A stretch of DNA of 46,146 bases from Clostridium sp. (GCA_031292145.1 JARLHR010000221.1:1-46146), one strand, 5' to 3'; counted from the first letter of the stretch, positions 15,614 through 25,941 are shown. Numbers and translations: made by a program. Notes: generated by a model not told the origin, from the sequence alone.

Positions 15614-16823
15614 TTACAATAAGCTGCTCATCATTGGATAATATTCATCTGAACCTGTTCCGCCATTTAGCGGTTTTACTCCTGAGTGTAGAAAGGTTGA
15701 TCTTATAACAGCTTCTTTTCCGTATTTATTCCTTAAGTCATCTAAGGTTTTATCGAGCTTTCTTTGTTTCTCACTTTTCTCAAAATCAAATATAGTTTCC
15801 TGCACATATTCATTATTGGAAAGCTTTGTTACTCTTACTCCCAACTGTCTTATTTTTTCACCTTTCCATACTTCCTTGAAAGCTGCTTTTATTCCCTCAA
15901 AAATAGTACTTGTCGAATCAGTAGAACTATTTAATGGTTTCTGATGAGAATAATAAGCAAATTGGTTAGTCTTAACACTTACAACCACAAGACCACATAA
16001 ACTCTTGCTGCCTCTTAGCCTCATGGCAACGCTTTCTGTAAGAGACAAAAGTATTTTCAATGCTTCTTCCATGGTTTCAATATCATAGGCAATTGTTGTT
16101 GAATTTCCTATTCCCTTAACTTCTAAATAGTTTGACTTTCTTACTTCTGAATTATCAATTCCATTGGCATATTCATATAGAAGCTTTCCATGAGAGTGCA
16201 ATTTATTAATCAGAAGGTTTACATCCGTTTTAGCTAATTCACCTATTGTATTAATATTAAATTTATGAAGCTTAGCTGCGCTAGCCCTACCAACCATAAA
16301 TAAATCTTCAACTGGCAAATCCCACATCTTCATTGGGATTTCATTTTTAAATAATGTATGAACAGTATTTTTAGGTTTAAAATCACTTGCCATTTTTGCA
16401 AGCAGCTTATTTGTAGAAATCCCTATATTACAATTAAAGCCAAGTTCTTCACTTATCCTCATTTTAAGCTTCATTGCTATTCTCTTATAATTTTCTTTAA
16501 AATGTGTGCAATCAATAAAACATTCATCAATGCTGTATCTTTGAATCTTAGGAGAATATTCATTAAGTAGTTCATATAATGCATCACTTGATTGTACATA
16601 CCAATTATAATCTGGAGGATACACCACCAGATCTTTGCACTTAAGTTTTGCTGAATATATAGGTTCCCCTGTCTTAATTCCATATTTCTTTGCAGGTATT
16701 GAAGCTGCAAGTATTATTCCCTGCCTATTTTCTTCGCTACCTCCAATTACTGAAGGTATCTCTCGTATATCAAGCTCACTTCCATACTGCAATAACTTAA
16801 CTGCTGTCCATGACAGATATGCT
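15614..16823 (-). pseudogene. dinB: dinB (DNA polymerase IV) 3' fragment, interrupted by a mobile element
   Basis: Y-family translesion polymerase missing its first codons. From 16823 the minus strand reads AGCATAT, then CTGTCATGGACAGCA (A-Y-L-S-W-T-A), and continues in frame through IPSVIGGSEENRQGIILAAS, YSIDECFIDCTHF (catalytic D-E pair), NIGISTNKLLAKMASDFKP (finger/thumb), the helix-hairpin region KFNINTIGELAKT and the little-finger domain. Upstream of the core a TAA stop belongs to the inserted element. The catalytic Asp (FHIDVNS) and the start codon lie at 27199-27285. A TTG at 16792 could start a product, but it would lack that Asp and be inactive. Confidence 0.9.
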
Positions 16824-16850
16824 TATGAGAACTTAGAATATAGTCCGGAT
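16824..16850 (+). repeat. Left terminal inverted repeat of the element
   Basis: Read inward: TATGAGAACTTAGAATATAG, then TCCGGAT. It pairs imperfectly with 27171-27198; the TCCGGATT block is identical and sits 20 bp from the core. Confidence 0.75.
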
Positions 16851-16889
16851 TTTATATATTTATATCCTTAAATAATTAAAAATACAGTA

Positions 16890-16918
16890 TTGACTCTTAA
16901 TTACATTAATACTAAAAT
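16890..16918 (+). promoter_or_regulatory. Promoter of the recombinase operon
   Basis: TTGACT (16890-16895), 17-bp spacer, TAAAAT (16913-16918), 31 bp before the TTG start of the first recombinase. Confidence 0.75.
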
Positions 16919-16948
16919 TATACCAATATATTAGAAAAGGGGATTTAA

Positions 16949-18310
16949 TTGGAGAAAATAGTTGAGATATCAGTATACTCAGGAATAGGGTTCGAAAAAT
17001 ATAAAAATGATAAATTAGTTCAGAAAGTTATGATTGATAGTTTCAAAAAAGTGTTAGGTGAATTTACATATCTATTGCTGATAGATAGTTATGGTAATTT
17101 AATTGAAGAAGCCTATCGCTATTTAAACATAAAATTAAAAGATGAATCATTTAATAAGAGAGAGCAAGCTCTTATAGCATTAAAGCTACTTTATTCATTC
17201 ATAGATTTATATGGACTTTTAGGAGTAACAGATATCGATCAAGATAAAATAAGTAAACTAGATGAATTTTTAGAAGGTTGTGTAAGAGAAGGAAACGGAT
17301 TTATATTTGTTGGTTCAACCATAAGAAGTAATTCAACTATTAATAGATACTATTCAGCTTATAGACAATATTTTAATTTTCTTAAAATTACTGATAATGT
17401 TTTTGATGAAATTAAGGGACTAAGATATGTAAAATCTACTGGCACAGGTTTTCTGGCTCATACTGTTACAACCGAATCATTTATATATGAATCTACAAAA
17501 ATTGAAAATCTATTAAATAATGTACCTAAATTCATTTCACTAACTGAATATAACAAAATTTTAAATATTATAAATACTTACTTTTCAACTAGAGAAGAAA
17601 TAATCGTAATTCTAATGTATGAATATGGAATGAGAATTGGAGAAGTTTTAGGACTTACAGTTGAAGATGTACTTGGAGTAAAATATACAAATGAAAATCA
17701 TGGAATCCTCATCATTAGAAATAGGTTTACTGATAAACGCTACCAGTATGCTAAGGGATGTATGAAGGTTTCCTCAAGAAATATCTACAATAGACCTGAA
17801 TATCATAAAATAGGTCTTGGCAAACACTTTGGATGTGAATATATCAAAATTTCTTCAAAAACTTTATCTAAAATCGAAAATTATATTAAAATAACAAGAA
17901 ATCCAGATCATTGGGGTGCTAAAGCATATAACAATCTAAAGAAAAAAAATATCGCAGATAAAGTTAGTAACAGAAATGATATAAAAAGAAATTCATATCT
18001 ATTTGTAAGTAAAAATGGAACTGCCTTATGTGGCAAACAATGGGACAATATACTAAAACAAATATTCAATAATATTGGAATTAATTGTGATGTTGCTAAA
18101 AAAGAAAATGGCCTTTCGCATCGGTTCAGACATGGTTTCGCGATGTTTAAAGTACTAGTTGAAAAATATAATAGACTAGAGCTACAAAAGGTTTTGCGCC
18201 ATACTAATATCCGTTCATGTGAACGATATTTCTCATTAACTGAAACCCAGAAATCTGAACTTATTAATGCTACATTTACATTGCAAAGAAATGGAGGAAT
18301 GAACATTTGA
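16949..18310 (+). CDS. Tyrosine recombinase 1 (TnpA-like)
   Basis: 453 aa. TTG start with AAAAGGGG 6 nt upstream. N-terminal SAM-like/core-binding region to about residue 190, then the catalytic domain: first Arg in YEYGMRIGEVLGLTVEDV (about residue 229), H-x-x-R as LSHRFRHGFAMF (about 391), and the His/Tyr end LRHTNIRSCERYFS (nucleophile Tyr about 427). All catalytic residues are present. It catalyses strand exchange at the element ends. It is first in an operon of four genes; its stop overlaps the next start (TTGA). Confidence 0.9.
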   Translation: MEKIVEISVYSGIGFEKYKNDKLVQKVMIDSFKKVLGEFTYLLLIDSYGNLIEEAYRYLNIKLKDESFNKREQALIALKLLYSFIDLYGLLGVTDIDQDKISKLDEFLEGCVREGNGFIFVGSTIRSNSTINRYYSAYRQYFNFLKITDNVFDEIKGLRYVKSTGTGFLAHTVTTESFIYESTKIENLLNNVPKFISLTEYNKILNIINTYFSTREEIIVILMYEYGMRIGEVLGLTVEDVLGVKYTNENHGILIIRNRFTDKRYQYAKGCMKVSSRNIYNRPEYHKIGLGKHFGCEYIKISSKTLSKIENYIKITRNPDHWGAKAYNNLKKKNIADKVSNRNDIKRNSYLFVSKNGTALCGKQWDNILKQIFNNIGINCDVAKKENGLSHRFRHGFAMFKVLVEKYNRLELQKVLRHTNIRSCERYFSLTETQKSELINATFTLQRNGGMNI

Positions 18311-20787
18311 AATTAGATTTTATCGAAAAAAAAACAACTAAAATATTTAAACTTATTGAATGTGCATCTCTTGATTTTGAGATAAGCAAAATTCTAGCAT
18401 CATTTGTAATTAAAGAACTACACACTCCTTCATATAAAGTAAATTTATCAAAACTAAAATTTATTTATTTTAACAAAATTCCAGAATTTATTAGTTATAT
18501 ACATAATTTTTCATCGTCTGATATAAGTTGGAGTAATTTCTGTTCCTCTCTGCAAGCTATACGTTCACTAAGTAGTAATTATCCAGCAATGGTTGAGCAC
18601 CTATTTAGAGAATTTTACAAATATATGATAGATGAGATTAATTTAGTTAACCAAAACATTGTAATATTAAGAAATTTTAAAGAATTCTTAGATGTTCCTG
18701 AACGTCCACGAATTAATTTCAAAATTAATATACATCCTAAAATAATTAGTGAAATTTATTTTAACTTTAGTGTAAATAGTTTTCCTTCCCGGTTGTATTT
18801 ATATAAAACTTTAAATCAAGGTAAAATAAAAGGAATTTATACTTCATTAATTAATTTAAATACCGATAACCTTTTCATAAAGAATTTGCTTATAGAATTT
18901 ATCGAATCTTACCCAAAGGATAATTCCAGCAGCAGAACCTCTAGAACCCCTACTTTACTTATTTTCAGACAATTCATATACTATTTTGATAAAAGCTTAT
19001 ACTCAACTAATGATTTGGATAGAACTTCAGAAAATAATGTATCATTAAGACACAGTAACTACAAAACTTACCATTCAATAAATGATTTTGACTATAAAAC
19101 TTTTAGAAAACAATTCAGATTTTATTTCATGCTTGATTGTAAATATCCAGTAACAGAAGAATACAAAAAAAGTTACGGAACATATAGATATAATTTAATA
19201 GACTTATTAAAATCCTTTTACATATTTTTATATAATTACATACAAGAAAGCAATATTAATTATAATCCGTTTAATGGCACTGGCATAGATAAAACGATTT
19301 TATTAAATTCTAATTTTAATACTCTTTTTAAAAAAGGTTACCTCTTTATAAAAGATACAAGATTACAAAGTCCTCCTCAACGAAATAGAGTTGCAGTTAT
19401 AATTACTCAAAACTCACACAGAGCTAAGGGTGCAAAACAGACTTTGTGTTCTTTTGATTTTACCCGACTATTTGATAAAAAATTAAAACATGATTTTGCA
19501 AGTTTTATATGGAACTCTAATGCATCATTATCTTGTCGTAATAAAAGATTCTTATATGTATTAGAATTTCTTAATTTCAAATATAAATTCGATATACGAC
19601 AACAAAATATAATCCCTTTGTACACGAAAAATATTTTCTCCGAAGATTTGATGTTTTCTTATAGATTGCATGTAATGAATAGATACAATACTAACACAGT
19701 TATGGATGCAGCTGTATTAGCAGTAAAGAGCTATCTACAATACTTTAGAAAAAAATATTTTATCAGTGATTTTACATATAAATACTTAAGCTGTTTTCAA
19801 CGAATTAAAAGAGGTGGAAACCCCATACCAGATGATGATTTTAATCTGATTATGGAACAGTTTATAAATATGAGATCAGAATCCTTAAAAAATGAGTTGA
19901 GTTTTATCGTATTTTATCTCTGTTCCACTACTAAACTTCGTCTTGGTTCAATTTTAAACCTCCGAAGAGATTGTATCGTTAGTACTGATGACATACATCA
20001 AGTGGGAACAATAAAATTTTATTCCAAAACTCTAGATCGAAATTATGATACAGAAATAATCCCACTAAGCTGTATAAATCTTATAAATCAAGCAATAAAA
20101 TTAACCGATGAACTTGCTGAAAGAGCAAGCATTGACCATAAAGATTATATTTTTATACTTCCAAGAACTAAAACAAATAATAAGTATAATTATTTAAACA
20201 TTATATTTCTGGGTGCTCAATATAATAAGGTCTTTTTGCTTGCCCAGAAAAAGGCAGGATTGAGTAATAAATATACTCCCTATCAAGTTAGGCATACTCG
20301 AAAGAATAAAATCTATATTGAGGCAAACAAAAAGGGGTACTCTGAACTTGAAATCAATGAGATGCTTGGAGGTTCTCTTCAAGTTAATCTGCAAAACTAT
20401 ATAAAAAAGAATAATACTAAATTATATACAGAGATTTTTACCGGAGTTACAATTTCCAATGTAGATATAAATGGTAAAATAGTTCTTGATGATTTATCAA
20501 CCTCTGAATCTAATCTAGTTGCCAATAACCTTGGCAATTGCGAAAATAAATCATGTAAATACAAAAATACGTCTAATGAAAATATCCAACCATATAATAA
20601 ATATAAATGCTTGATATGTAGCAGTTTTATTACTTGTACTTCTCGCCTTAATTATTTTGAGTATGAAATTAAAATTACTAAAGAAGATTTATATAATTGT
20701 ACAGATTATGACCAAAAGGCCTTTATAAAAGCTAATTTAAAACTTCTCGGAGCATTTTATAAAAGATTATTAGATTTAACAATGTAG
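18307..20787 (+). CDS. Tyrosine recombinase 2 (TnpB-like, large)
   Basis: 826 aa, longer than Tn554 TnpB. TTG start overlaps the previous stop, and GGAGG lies 9 nt upstream. The catalytic domain is in the C-terminal half: TTKLRLGSILNLRRD (first Arg about 542), then TPYQVRHTRKNKIYI, where the usual H-x-x-R is Y-x-x-R, and NLQNYIKKN for the Tyr region. The tail has a Cys cluster (CENKSCKYKN and KCLICSSFITC) that looks like a zinc-binding module, as in TnpB proteins. The degenerate His positions suggest a helper role in the recombination complex. Confidence 0.88.
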   Translation: MKLDFIEKKTTKIFKLIECASLDFEISKILASFVIKELHTPSYKVNLSKLKFIYFNKIPEFISYIHNFSSSDISWSNFCSSLQAIRSLSSNYPAMVEHLFREFYKYMIDEINLVNQNIVILRNFKEFLDVPERPRINFKINIHPKIISEIYFNFSVNSFPSRLYLYKTLNQGKIKGIYTSLINLNTDNLFIKNLLIEFIESYPKDNSSSRTSRTPTLLIFRQFIYYFDKSLYSTNDLDRTSENNVSLRHSNYKTYHSINDFDYKTFRKQFRFYFMLDCKYPVTEEYKKSYGTYRYNLIDLLKSFYIFLYNYIQESNINYNPFNGTGIDKTILLNSNFNTLFKKGYLFIKDTRLQSPPQRNRVAVIITQNSHRAKGAKQTLCSFDFTRLFDKKLKHDFASFIWNSNASLSCRNKRFLYVLEFLNFKYKFDIRQQNIIPLYTKNIFSEDLMFSYRLHVMNRYNTNTVMDAAVLAVKSYLQYFRKKYFISDFTYKYLSCFQRIKRGGNPIPDDDFNLIMEQFINMRSESLKNELSFIVFYLCSTTKLRLGSILNLRRDCIVSTDDIHQVGTIKFYSKTLDRNYDTEIIPLSCINLINQAIKLTDELAERASIDHKDYIFILPRTKTNNKYNYLNIIFLGAQYNKVFLLAQKKAGLSNKYTPYQVRHTRKNKIYIEANKKGYSELEINEMLGGSLQVNLQNYIKKNNTKLYTEIFTGVTISNVDINGKIVLDDLSTSESNLVANNLGNCENKSCKYKNTSNENIQPYNKYKCLICSSFITCTSRLNYFEYEIKITKEDLYNCTDYDQKAFIKANLKLLGAFYKRLLDLTM

Positions 20788-20799
20788 GAGGTTTATTTA

Positions 20800-22749
20800 G
20801 TGGATGATAGAAAAATAACAACAAGTAATGATATAGAGTGGAATATTGAAGCAGTACAAAAATGCATTACAATTAATCGTTTATCTCAAGTATTTCATAA
20901 CGAAAATATTCCCATCACCGATAATTGTAATTTCAACGACGATATTTGGGATTTAAATAGCTTTAATAAAATTGGAAGAGAACGTTATGAATATATATTT
21001 AATTTTAGTAACATAGAATCTCCTTATAAATATTACGCTAAGATTATTATATTAAATACGCTTTTTCTAAAAGGACGTTGTACTCCAAGTTCTGCTCAGA
21101 GTAAACTCATCTCTTTAAGACTTTTCTTTGCATGGCTGTTTAAAAAAAATATAGTTCATTTAGAACTTATAGATATTGACCTAATCACAGAATATTTTGG
21201 CGAATTAGACCTAAAAGAAAATACAATTATAGCAAAAAAATCATATATCAAAGATTTTTTTAAAGAATTAACAAAAGACTTTACATCAGCTGATTTTACA
21301 GAAGAATACGCTTTTTTAGATGTATATGACAGAGATAAATTTTTACAAGAAAAAGAAAATAATAAATTTAAGTTAATTCCTTATGAAACTTCCAAAGAAA
21401 AACTGTCTATATTTGATAAAATCATCTCTTTAGCATTAAATGATTTAAAAAATGATAGTTTATCAAATTTTCATAGAAAAATTGCTTGTATGATAATTTT
21501 ACTTGGAGAAACTGGAATGAGATTAGGCGAATTTGAAAAACTGCAAATTAATAAGCTTGTTAAACTCAAATCTCCTAATGCTAAAGAAGAATACTATCTT
21601 GAATTCTTAACTTATAAAACTTCGCCAGAAATAAATGGTCATTGGACTATTACATATATGACTCCTAATGCAGTATTAGCTTATAAAACACTTATTAAAA
21701 TTCATAAAACTGTTAGAAAAATAAGTAATTCAAAATATCTATATGTTTCAGAGCAATTTGGAGAAAAATATGCTAGTCAGTCTACCCTATGGACACATAA
21801 TGTTATTTTTTTCAGTAATCATCAACATAATTTTGATTTTAAGAACATGACAAAAGATGAGATTGATTCTTTTAAATTCTTAGAGGTAGACAATGAAAAT
21901 GTAGATAGATATGGAAATTTTACAGTCAGAGGAAACATAGGTAAAAATTTATATTATATCACTCCTCATCAGTACAGAGTTACTGTTGCCACTATCCTAT
22001 ACTATAAAAAGTATATTAGCCTAGAATGGATTCGAATGCATATGAATCATTTATCTGAAGAAATGACTCAACACTATATTCGCGATGAAAATTTTAAGAA
22101 AAAACAAATTAACCTTGTTGAAACTCTAATAAGAAGAGCATCTGAAGATGGCAAGTACCTAGAAACTGATTCAACTAAAATTCTAGATCCAAACATAAAA
22201 AAAGAAATTGAAGATGACAATCTGAAAAAAGCTTATATAGAAATAAATTATTTTTTAGATTCCCTACATAAAACAAAAAAACTAAATATATATAAAGATG
22301 TAGGCGAAATAATAAATGTATTATACAAGAAACAGATTCCCCTTTCAGAAAATTTTATGGGGTTCTGTGCTTCTGATGTACTCCTAATGTTATGTGAACA
22401 CCAAGAATATTTAAATGCAATAGAAAATTCTTTTGATTTAGGAATTCAAATTCCTACTCTTGAAGCCCTTTCTTTAGATTTAAAACGCTATAGAGACAAA
22501 GTTGAGGTTATTAAGTATAATGCAACTTTACTTGAAGAAGATGAAATATACTCTGAAATATATATTAAAGAAGTTAATAAATTAAAATATTTCTTAGAAA
22601 AAAGATTTGTGCCTGAACTAAACCTTTTGGAAACAGAACTCAAAATTAAAGGTATTAATAATTTAATCACAAATCATAAGGAACTTATTCCAATTATAAA
22701 AAATATTAATGCAATAAATATGGAGGTTGAAAAATGGATGAGGAACTAA
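20800..22749 (+). CDS. Tyrosine recombinase 3
   Basis: 649 aa. GTG start after TAGGAGG (about 8 nt), 12 nt after the previous gene. Catalytic motifs: GETGMRLGEFEKLQI (first Arg about 243), TPHQYRVTVATILYY (H-x-x-R, about 390), and MHMNHLSEEMTQHYIRD (His and Tyr, about 425). The residues are complete. A C-terminal extension of about 200 residues is helical and charged. Tn554 itself has only two recombinases, so this third one makes the set trio-like. It overlaps the following gene by 16 nt. Confidence 0.88.
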   Translation: MDDRKITTSNDIEWNIEAVQKCITINRLSQVFHNENIPITDNCNFNDDIWDLNSFNKIGRERYEYIFNFSNIESPYKYYAKIIILNTLFLKGRCTPSSAQSKLISLRLFFAWLFKKNIVHLELIDIDLITEYFGELDLKENTIIAKKSYIKDFFKELTKDFTSADFTEEYAFLDVYDRDKFLQEKENNKFKLIPYETSKEKLSIFDKIISLALNDLKNDSLSNFHRKIACMIILLGETGMRLGEFEKLQINKLVKLKSPNAKEEYYLEFLTYKTSPEINGHWTITYMTPNAVLAYKTLIKIHKTVRKISNSKYLYVSEQFGEKYASQSTLWTHNVIFFSNHQHNFDFKNMTKDEIDSFKFLEVDNENVDRYGNFTVRGNIGKNLYYITPHQYRVTVATILYYKKYISLEWIRMHMNHLSEEMTQHYIRDENFKKKQINLVETLIRRASEDGKYLETDSTKILDPNIKKEIEDDNLKKAYIEINYFLDSLHKTKKLNIYKDVGEIINVLYKKQIPLSENFMGFCASDVLLMLCEHQEYLNAIENSFDLGIQIPTLEALSLDLKRYRDKVEVIKYNATLLEEDEIYSEIYIKEVNKLKYFLEKRFVPELNLLETELKIKGINNLITNHKELIPIIKNINAINMEVEKWMRN

Positions 22750-23294
22750 TTGTAGATGTAGTTAAATCTAAAATAATTGCATATAAACTAGAAAATTATC
22801 ACAAAATTAAACCCAAAACCAAAAAGCATTTAATGTTAATTGAAACTTATTTCCAAAATTGCATTACTATATATGAAAACTGCATTTTAGAATTGGATAA
22901 AATTAATCTATCTATAAGAGGAGTTTGTAGTAACTCAAATGTTGGCAAAAGCACAGTTTATGAAAATAAAGATATTCTATATACATATATTCAAAATCGT
23001 ATAAACGAAATGAACGATAAATTTGATATATTCTCAAAGAAAGAAATATTTAATCTAGAAACTAAAAATACACAACTTGAACAAAGATTAAACAATATGA
23101 TTATTAATTATATTGAACTGGCCAATCTTAAGGCTAAAATAGATGATTTGTATAAAGAAAATGAGAAATTAAAAAAACAAAAAGATGCTTTAGCTCAAGA
23201 AAGAATAGAACTTATAAAAACTAACAATGACCTTGCCCTAGAATTGACTAAACTTAGAAACAACATAATAGAATTTCCAAACGAAAATAATTAA
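22734..23294 (+). CDS. TnpC-like accessory protein (DUF6262-like)
   Basis: 186 aa. GGAGG lies 7 nt before ATG, inside the end of the previous gene. It contains a helix-turn-helix-like piece SIRGVCSNSNVGKSTVYENK (about residues 60-80), followed by a long coiled coil with Glu/Lys/Leu heptads (about 95-180). This order is that of TnpC/DUF6262 proteins, which help orient or stimulate Tn554-type transposition. Last gene of the recombinase operon; no terminator immediately after, the next good one is at 23664. Confidence 0.8.
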   Translation: MDEELIVDVVKSKIIAYKLENYHKIKPKTKKHLMLIETYFQNCITIYENCILELDKINLSIRGVCSNSNVGKSTVYENKDILYTYIQNRINEMNDKFDIFSKKEIFNLETKNTQLEQRLNNMIINYIELANLKAKIDDLYKENEKLKKQKDALAQERIELIKTNNDLALELTKLRNNIIEFPNENN

Positions 23295-23354
23295 TTTTTT
23301 ATAAAATAAGTTAGTTCGATTGTGATATTGAGATATTAAAGATTCAAATATTTA

Positions 23355-23380
23355 GAGAGTGTAAAATAGTCTGTGTAAAC
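23355..23380 (+). repeat. IS256-type left end
   Basis: GAGAGTGTAAAATAGTCTGT followed by GTAAAC, just upstream of a transposase N-terminus. An inverted, diverged copy lies at 26404-26431. Confidence 0.6.
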
Positions 23381-23427
23381 TTCATTAAGATGATATAATA
23401 AATTATCGAATGAAGGGAGCACAGACT

Positions 23428-23628
23428 ATGTCTTTATCTAGAGATGAATTAGTAAAATTGATTTTAAATAACTCGGACATAAAAACAGCTGAAGATATAC
23501 AAAATACACTAAAAGATTTATTTGGAGGGCTGCTTCAGCAGATGCTGGAAGGGGTACCGCCAACATTTCCGACAAAACCCACGCTAAGACAAAAAGTGGA
23601 TGAAAAATCAAATTTTCACCCACTCTAA
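23428..23628 (+). pseudogene. IS256-family transposase, N-terminal remnant
   Basis: ATG 23428 with a GAAGGGAG site. The protein starts MSLSRDELVKLILNNSDIKT and continues AEDIQNTLKDLFGGLLQQML, the typical beginning of IS256/mutator transposases (normally about 400 aa). After about 47 residues it changes into an unrelated, more GC-rich stretch (VPPTFPTKPTLRQ) and stops. The DDE catalytic core is gone. Confidence 0.8.
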
Positions 23629-23663
23629 GATATATATTAAATTAGGTAGCTATTATCTCAAAT

Positions 23664-23712
23664 GGAGATGTTGCACTAAAAATAAATTTAGTGTGACACC
23701 TCCTTATTTTAT
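23664..23712 (+). terminator. Terminator-like 17-bp hairpin
   Basis: GGAGATGTTGCACTAAA / TTTAGTGTGACACCTCC pair over a 6-nt loop (mismatches are G-U in RNA), followed by TTATTTTATT. It lies between the recombinase/IS region and the convergent CoA-transferase gene. Confidence 0.7.
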
Positions 23713-23774
23713 TACACAATAGTTCTGCCAATAGTAATTGTTGCTACTTGACTATCAATGATACTTCAAGCCCT

Positions 23775-25277
23775 TTACAGTATCCATTCCGGCTTGGCTG
23801 ACCCCATCGGTCTAAGAATTGGATCATTCCAATATGCAGGTGTGGCTGAATAGGTTACTGCTGGCGCAAGTCTTCTTAATTCTCCCAAAGGAGTATCTCG
23901 AATTATAGCTTCAGCTACAGATAGACGTTCTCCTAAACTTGAAGCAGCTTTCATCAATTCATGTGGGGATAATTTATAAATTTTCTGAAAGGGATTGACA
24001 GCAAATTCGATATCCTTTTTAGGAATTAGTCCCAAACTTTGGTACCACATTGCATTTCTAGTTAGGCTGACAGTTACATGATAACTTCCACCTTCTTTTG
24101 CACGTTTGAGAAGTGCGGCAGTGGCACCTGCTGCTCCCATATACCCTGTAACATAATCATTAATCAAACCTGTCGGAGGCATTGCAGGCATGCCATTTTC
24201 GCCCTCTAACATTGCTAACCCTGATGCAGCAGTTCCTAGCATATCAAAACCACCCCTATCAGACCATGGACCACCATAGCCATAACAACGAACGCTTACC
24301 ACAATAATACCCGGCCTAATTTTTGCAAGCTCTTCAGGCGAAAATCCAAATTCAGCAATCTTCCGGCTTCGATAACTATCTACAAATATATCCGCATTTT
24401 GAACCAATTTTTTGACTCTATCATTGTCCTTTTGATTTTTAAGGTTCAGGTGTGTAGAACGATGCCCAACATTTGCATCATCATAAACCCAATTATGTTC
24501 AAAATCATGAAAATGGTTAAATTGAAGCACCTGGGCTCCTTGTTCTGCTAAAGTTCGGCCTACAACTGGTCCAGCTACTGCATGAGTTGCTTGCAAAACA
24601 TTTATATTGCCGAGTGGTCTTTCTGAAGGTTTAAAAGCTTCTGGTGCACTATCACCAATTTTTCGGATAGCAATTACCGGCTCATTAGATAGATATTGGC
24701 CTTGTGGATGATTAAGCCATTCTTCTGGTGTACGTGCTATACAAGCGGTAAGCCCTTGACTATTAGCTGTATCTTCGAGTTCTTGAGCATTCCATTTTGC
24801 GACACTGGCTGCAATTTTTTTATGATCTGGCCCACAATTAAAGAAATTTAACCAGTCTGACTGTTGGTGTGGATAAACTGCTGAGGTATATATCCACCGT
24901 CCATCTTTTGTTTTATATGGAAATACTCCAAATGGATGAGTTTGTCCCATCCAGTTTGGATATGGGTTACCGTTAATTGTAGGATGAAATGTAAAATCAG
25001 GATTTATACCATGTGCCGCTTTGCGAATATCAATAGAAAGATCTTGCCCTTCACCAGTACGCTCTCGCCAAATAGCTGCTGCTCCAACGGCGGCTGCCAT
25101 TGCCGAAAGTGAAAACGCAGTAGCTAGACGAACAGTACTAGGGAACAATGGATCTTCACCCATAATATTGATTTTTCCACCACAATCGCTTATTGAAAGC
25201 CCTATTGGGTTTATTAATTTCTCAAGATGTTCCAATGGGTTGAACTTTTTACTTATTTCTGAATCTTTATATGTCAT
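23775..25277 (-). CDS. CaiB/BaiF (family III) CoA-transferase
   Basis: 500 aa. GGAGG lies about 9 nt before ATG. Two related halves: the N-terminal half has SMAAAVGAAAIWRERTGEGQ and GVFPYKTKDGRWIYTS; the C-terminal half has VLQATHAVAGPVVGRTLAEQ, LNLKNQKDNDRVKKLVQNAD, then GFSPEELAKIRPGIIVVSVR and GYGGPWSDRGGFDMLGTAAS. This is the fold and motif order of family III CoA-transferases, which move CoA between acyl groups (carnitine, bile acid, formyl/oxalyl types). The substrate is not deducible. It is visibly richer in GC than its neighbours and carried as cargo, so recently acquired. A TetR gene follows upstream in the same direction. Confidence 0.88.
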   Translation of the reverse strand: MTYKDSEISKKFNPLEHLEKLINPIGLSISDCGGKINIMGEDPLFPSTVRLATAFSLSAMAAAVGAAAIWRERTGEGQDLSIDIRKAAHGINPDFTFHPTINGNPYPNWMGQTHPFGVFPYKTKDGRWIYTSAVYPHQQSDWLNFFNCGPDHKKIAASVAKWNAQELEDTANSQGLTACIARTPEEWLNHPQGQYLSNEPVIAIRKIGDSAPEAFKPSERPLGNINVLQATHAVAGPVVGRTLAEQGAQVLQFNHFHDFEHNWVYDDANVGHRSTHLNLKNQKDNDRVKKLVQNADIFVDSYRSRKIAEFGFSPEELAKIRPGIIVVSVRCYGYGGPWSDRGGFDMLGTAASGLAMLEGENGMPAMPPTGLINDYVTGYMGAAGATAALLKRAKEGGSYHVTVSLTRNAMWYQSLGLIPKKDIEFAVNPFQKIYKLSPHELMKAASSLGERLSVAEAIIRDTPLGELRRLAPAVTYSATPAYWNDPILRPMGSAKPEWIL

Positions 25278-25347
25278 TTTGTTACCTCCAATTTATTTTA
25301 TATAACCTTTAATTAACTTAAATTTGGCTGTAGTTTACTGAACTACT

Positions 25348-25926
25348 CTATTTAAATAATCCATATTTTATAAAATCTAAAAACGAATTAATATAATGCT
25401 CTTGCTTATTTTCATCATTAGACAATGAACCAGATTTTGCATAACTTAAAGCTTGGAATAATTTAAAACAAGCATAGGCAATAACAGTTTCATCCACATC
25501 TCTTATCTTTCCCTTGCTTTTCCCTTCTTTAATTACATCTGCAATAATACTTATAATATCCTTTTCAATCATATTGTAGTATTTTACACTAAGGAATGGT
25601 GAACCTTGAACCCCTTCATCTCTCAGAATTTTTGTAAGAAAGTTATCTTCCATAAAATACTCAATAGATACTATGAAAAATTTTTCTATCCATTCAACTG
25701 GATCATTGATATTTTTAACACGTTCAAGAATCATTTTCCTTCCTTTAAGCGTTTCATTTATAACTAAGCTAGTAAATAAATCTTCCTTATCTTTAAAATA
25801 CTTATAGATAGTTTTCTTTGATATGCAACAGTCTTGAGAAATTTCATCTAGTGTGGTTTTTTTAAATCCAAAATGGTTGAATCTTATCTTTGATTTATCA
25901 AGTATTCTAATTTTAATATCATCCAT
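25348..25926 (-). CDS. TetR-family transcriptional regulator
   Basis: 192 aa. The N-terminal HTH is TTLDEISQDCCISKKTIYKYFKDKEDLF (residues about 24-51; shown as one domain, key end KKTIYKYF). The C-terminal ligand/dimer domain is all-helical. CCTCC(on plus)/GGAGG SD before ATG. It lies 70 bp upstream of the CoA-transferase in the same orientation, so it probably controls both genes from the promoter at 25942-25977, which carries a palindromic operator. Confidence 0.9.
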   Translation of the reverse strand: MDDIKIRILDKSKIRFNHFGFKKTTLDEISQDCCISKKTIYKYFKDKEDLFTSLVINETLKGRKMILERVKNINDPVEWIEKFFIVSIEYFMEDNFLTKILRDEGVQGSPFLSVKYYNMIEKDIISIIADVIKEGKSKGKIRDVDETVIAYACFKLFQALSYAKSGSLSNDENKQEHYINSFLDFIKYGLFK

Positions 25927-25941
25927 ACAAAATACCTCCTT

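Noticed and set aside
23664-23712. Insertion-sequence end of the IS200/IS605 type
   Set aside because: The hairpin is followed by a T-rich tract on the plus strand and lies between convergent genes; a terminator is the simpler reading.
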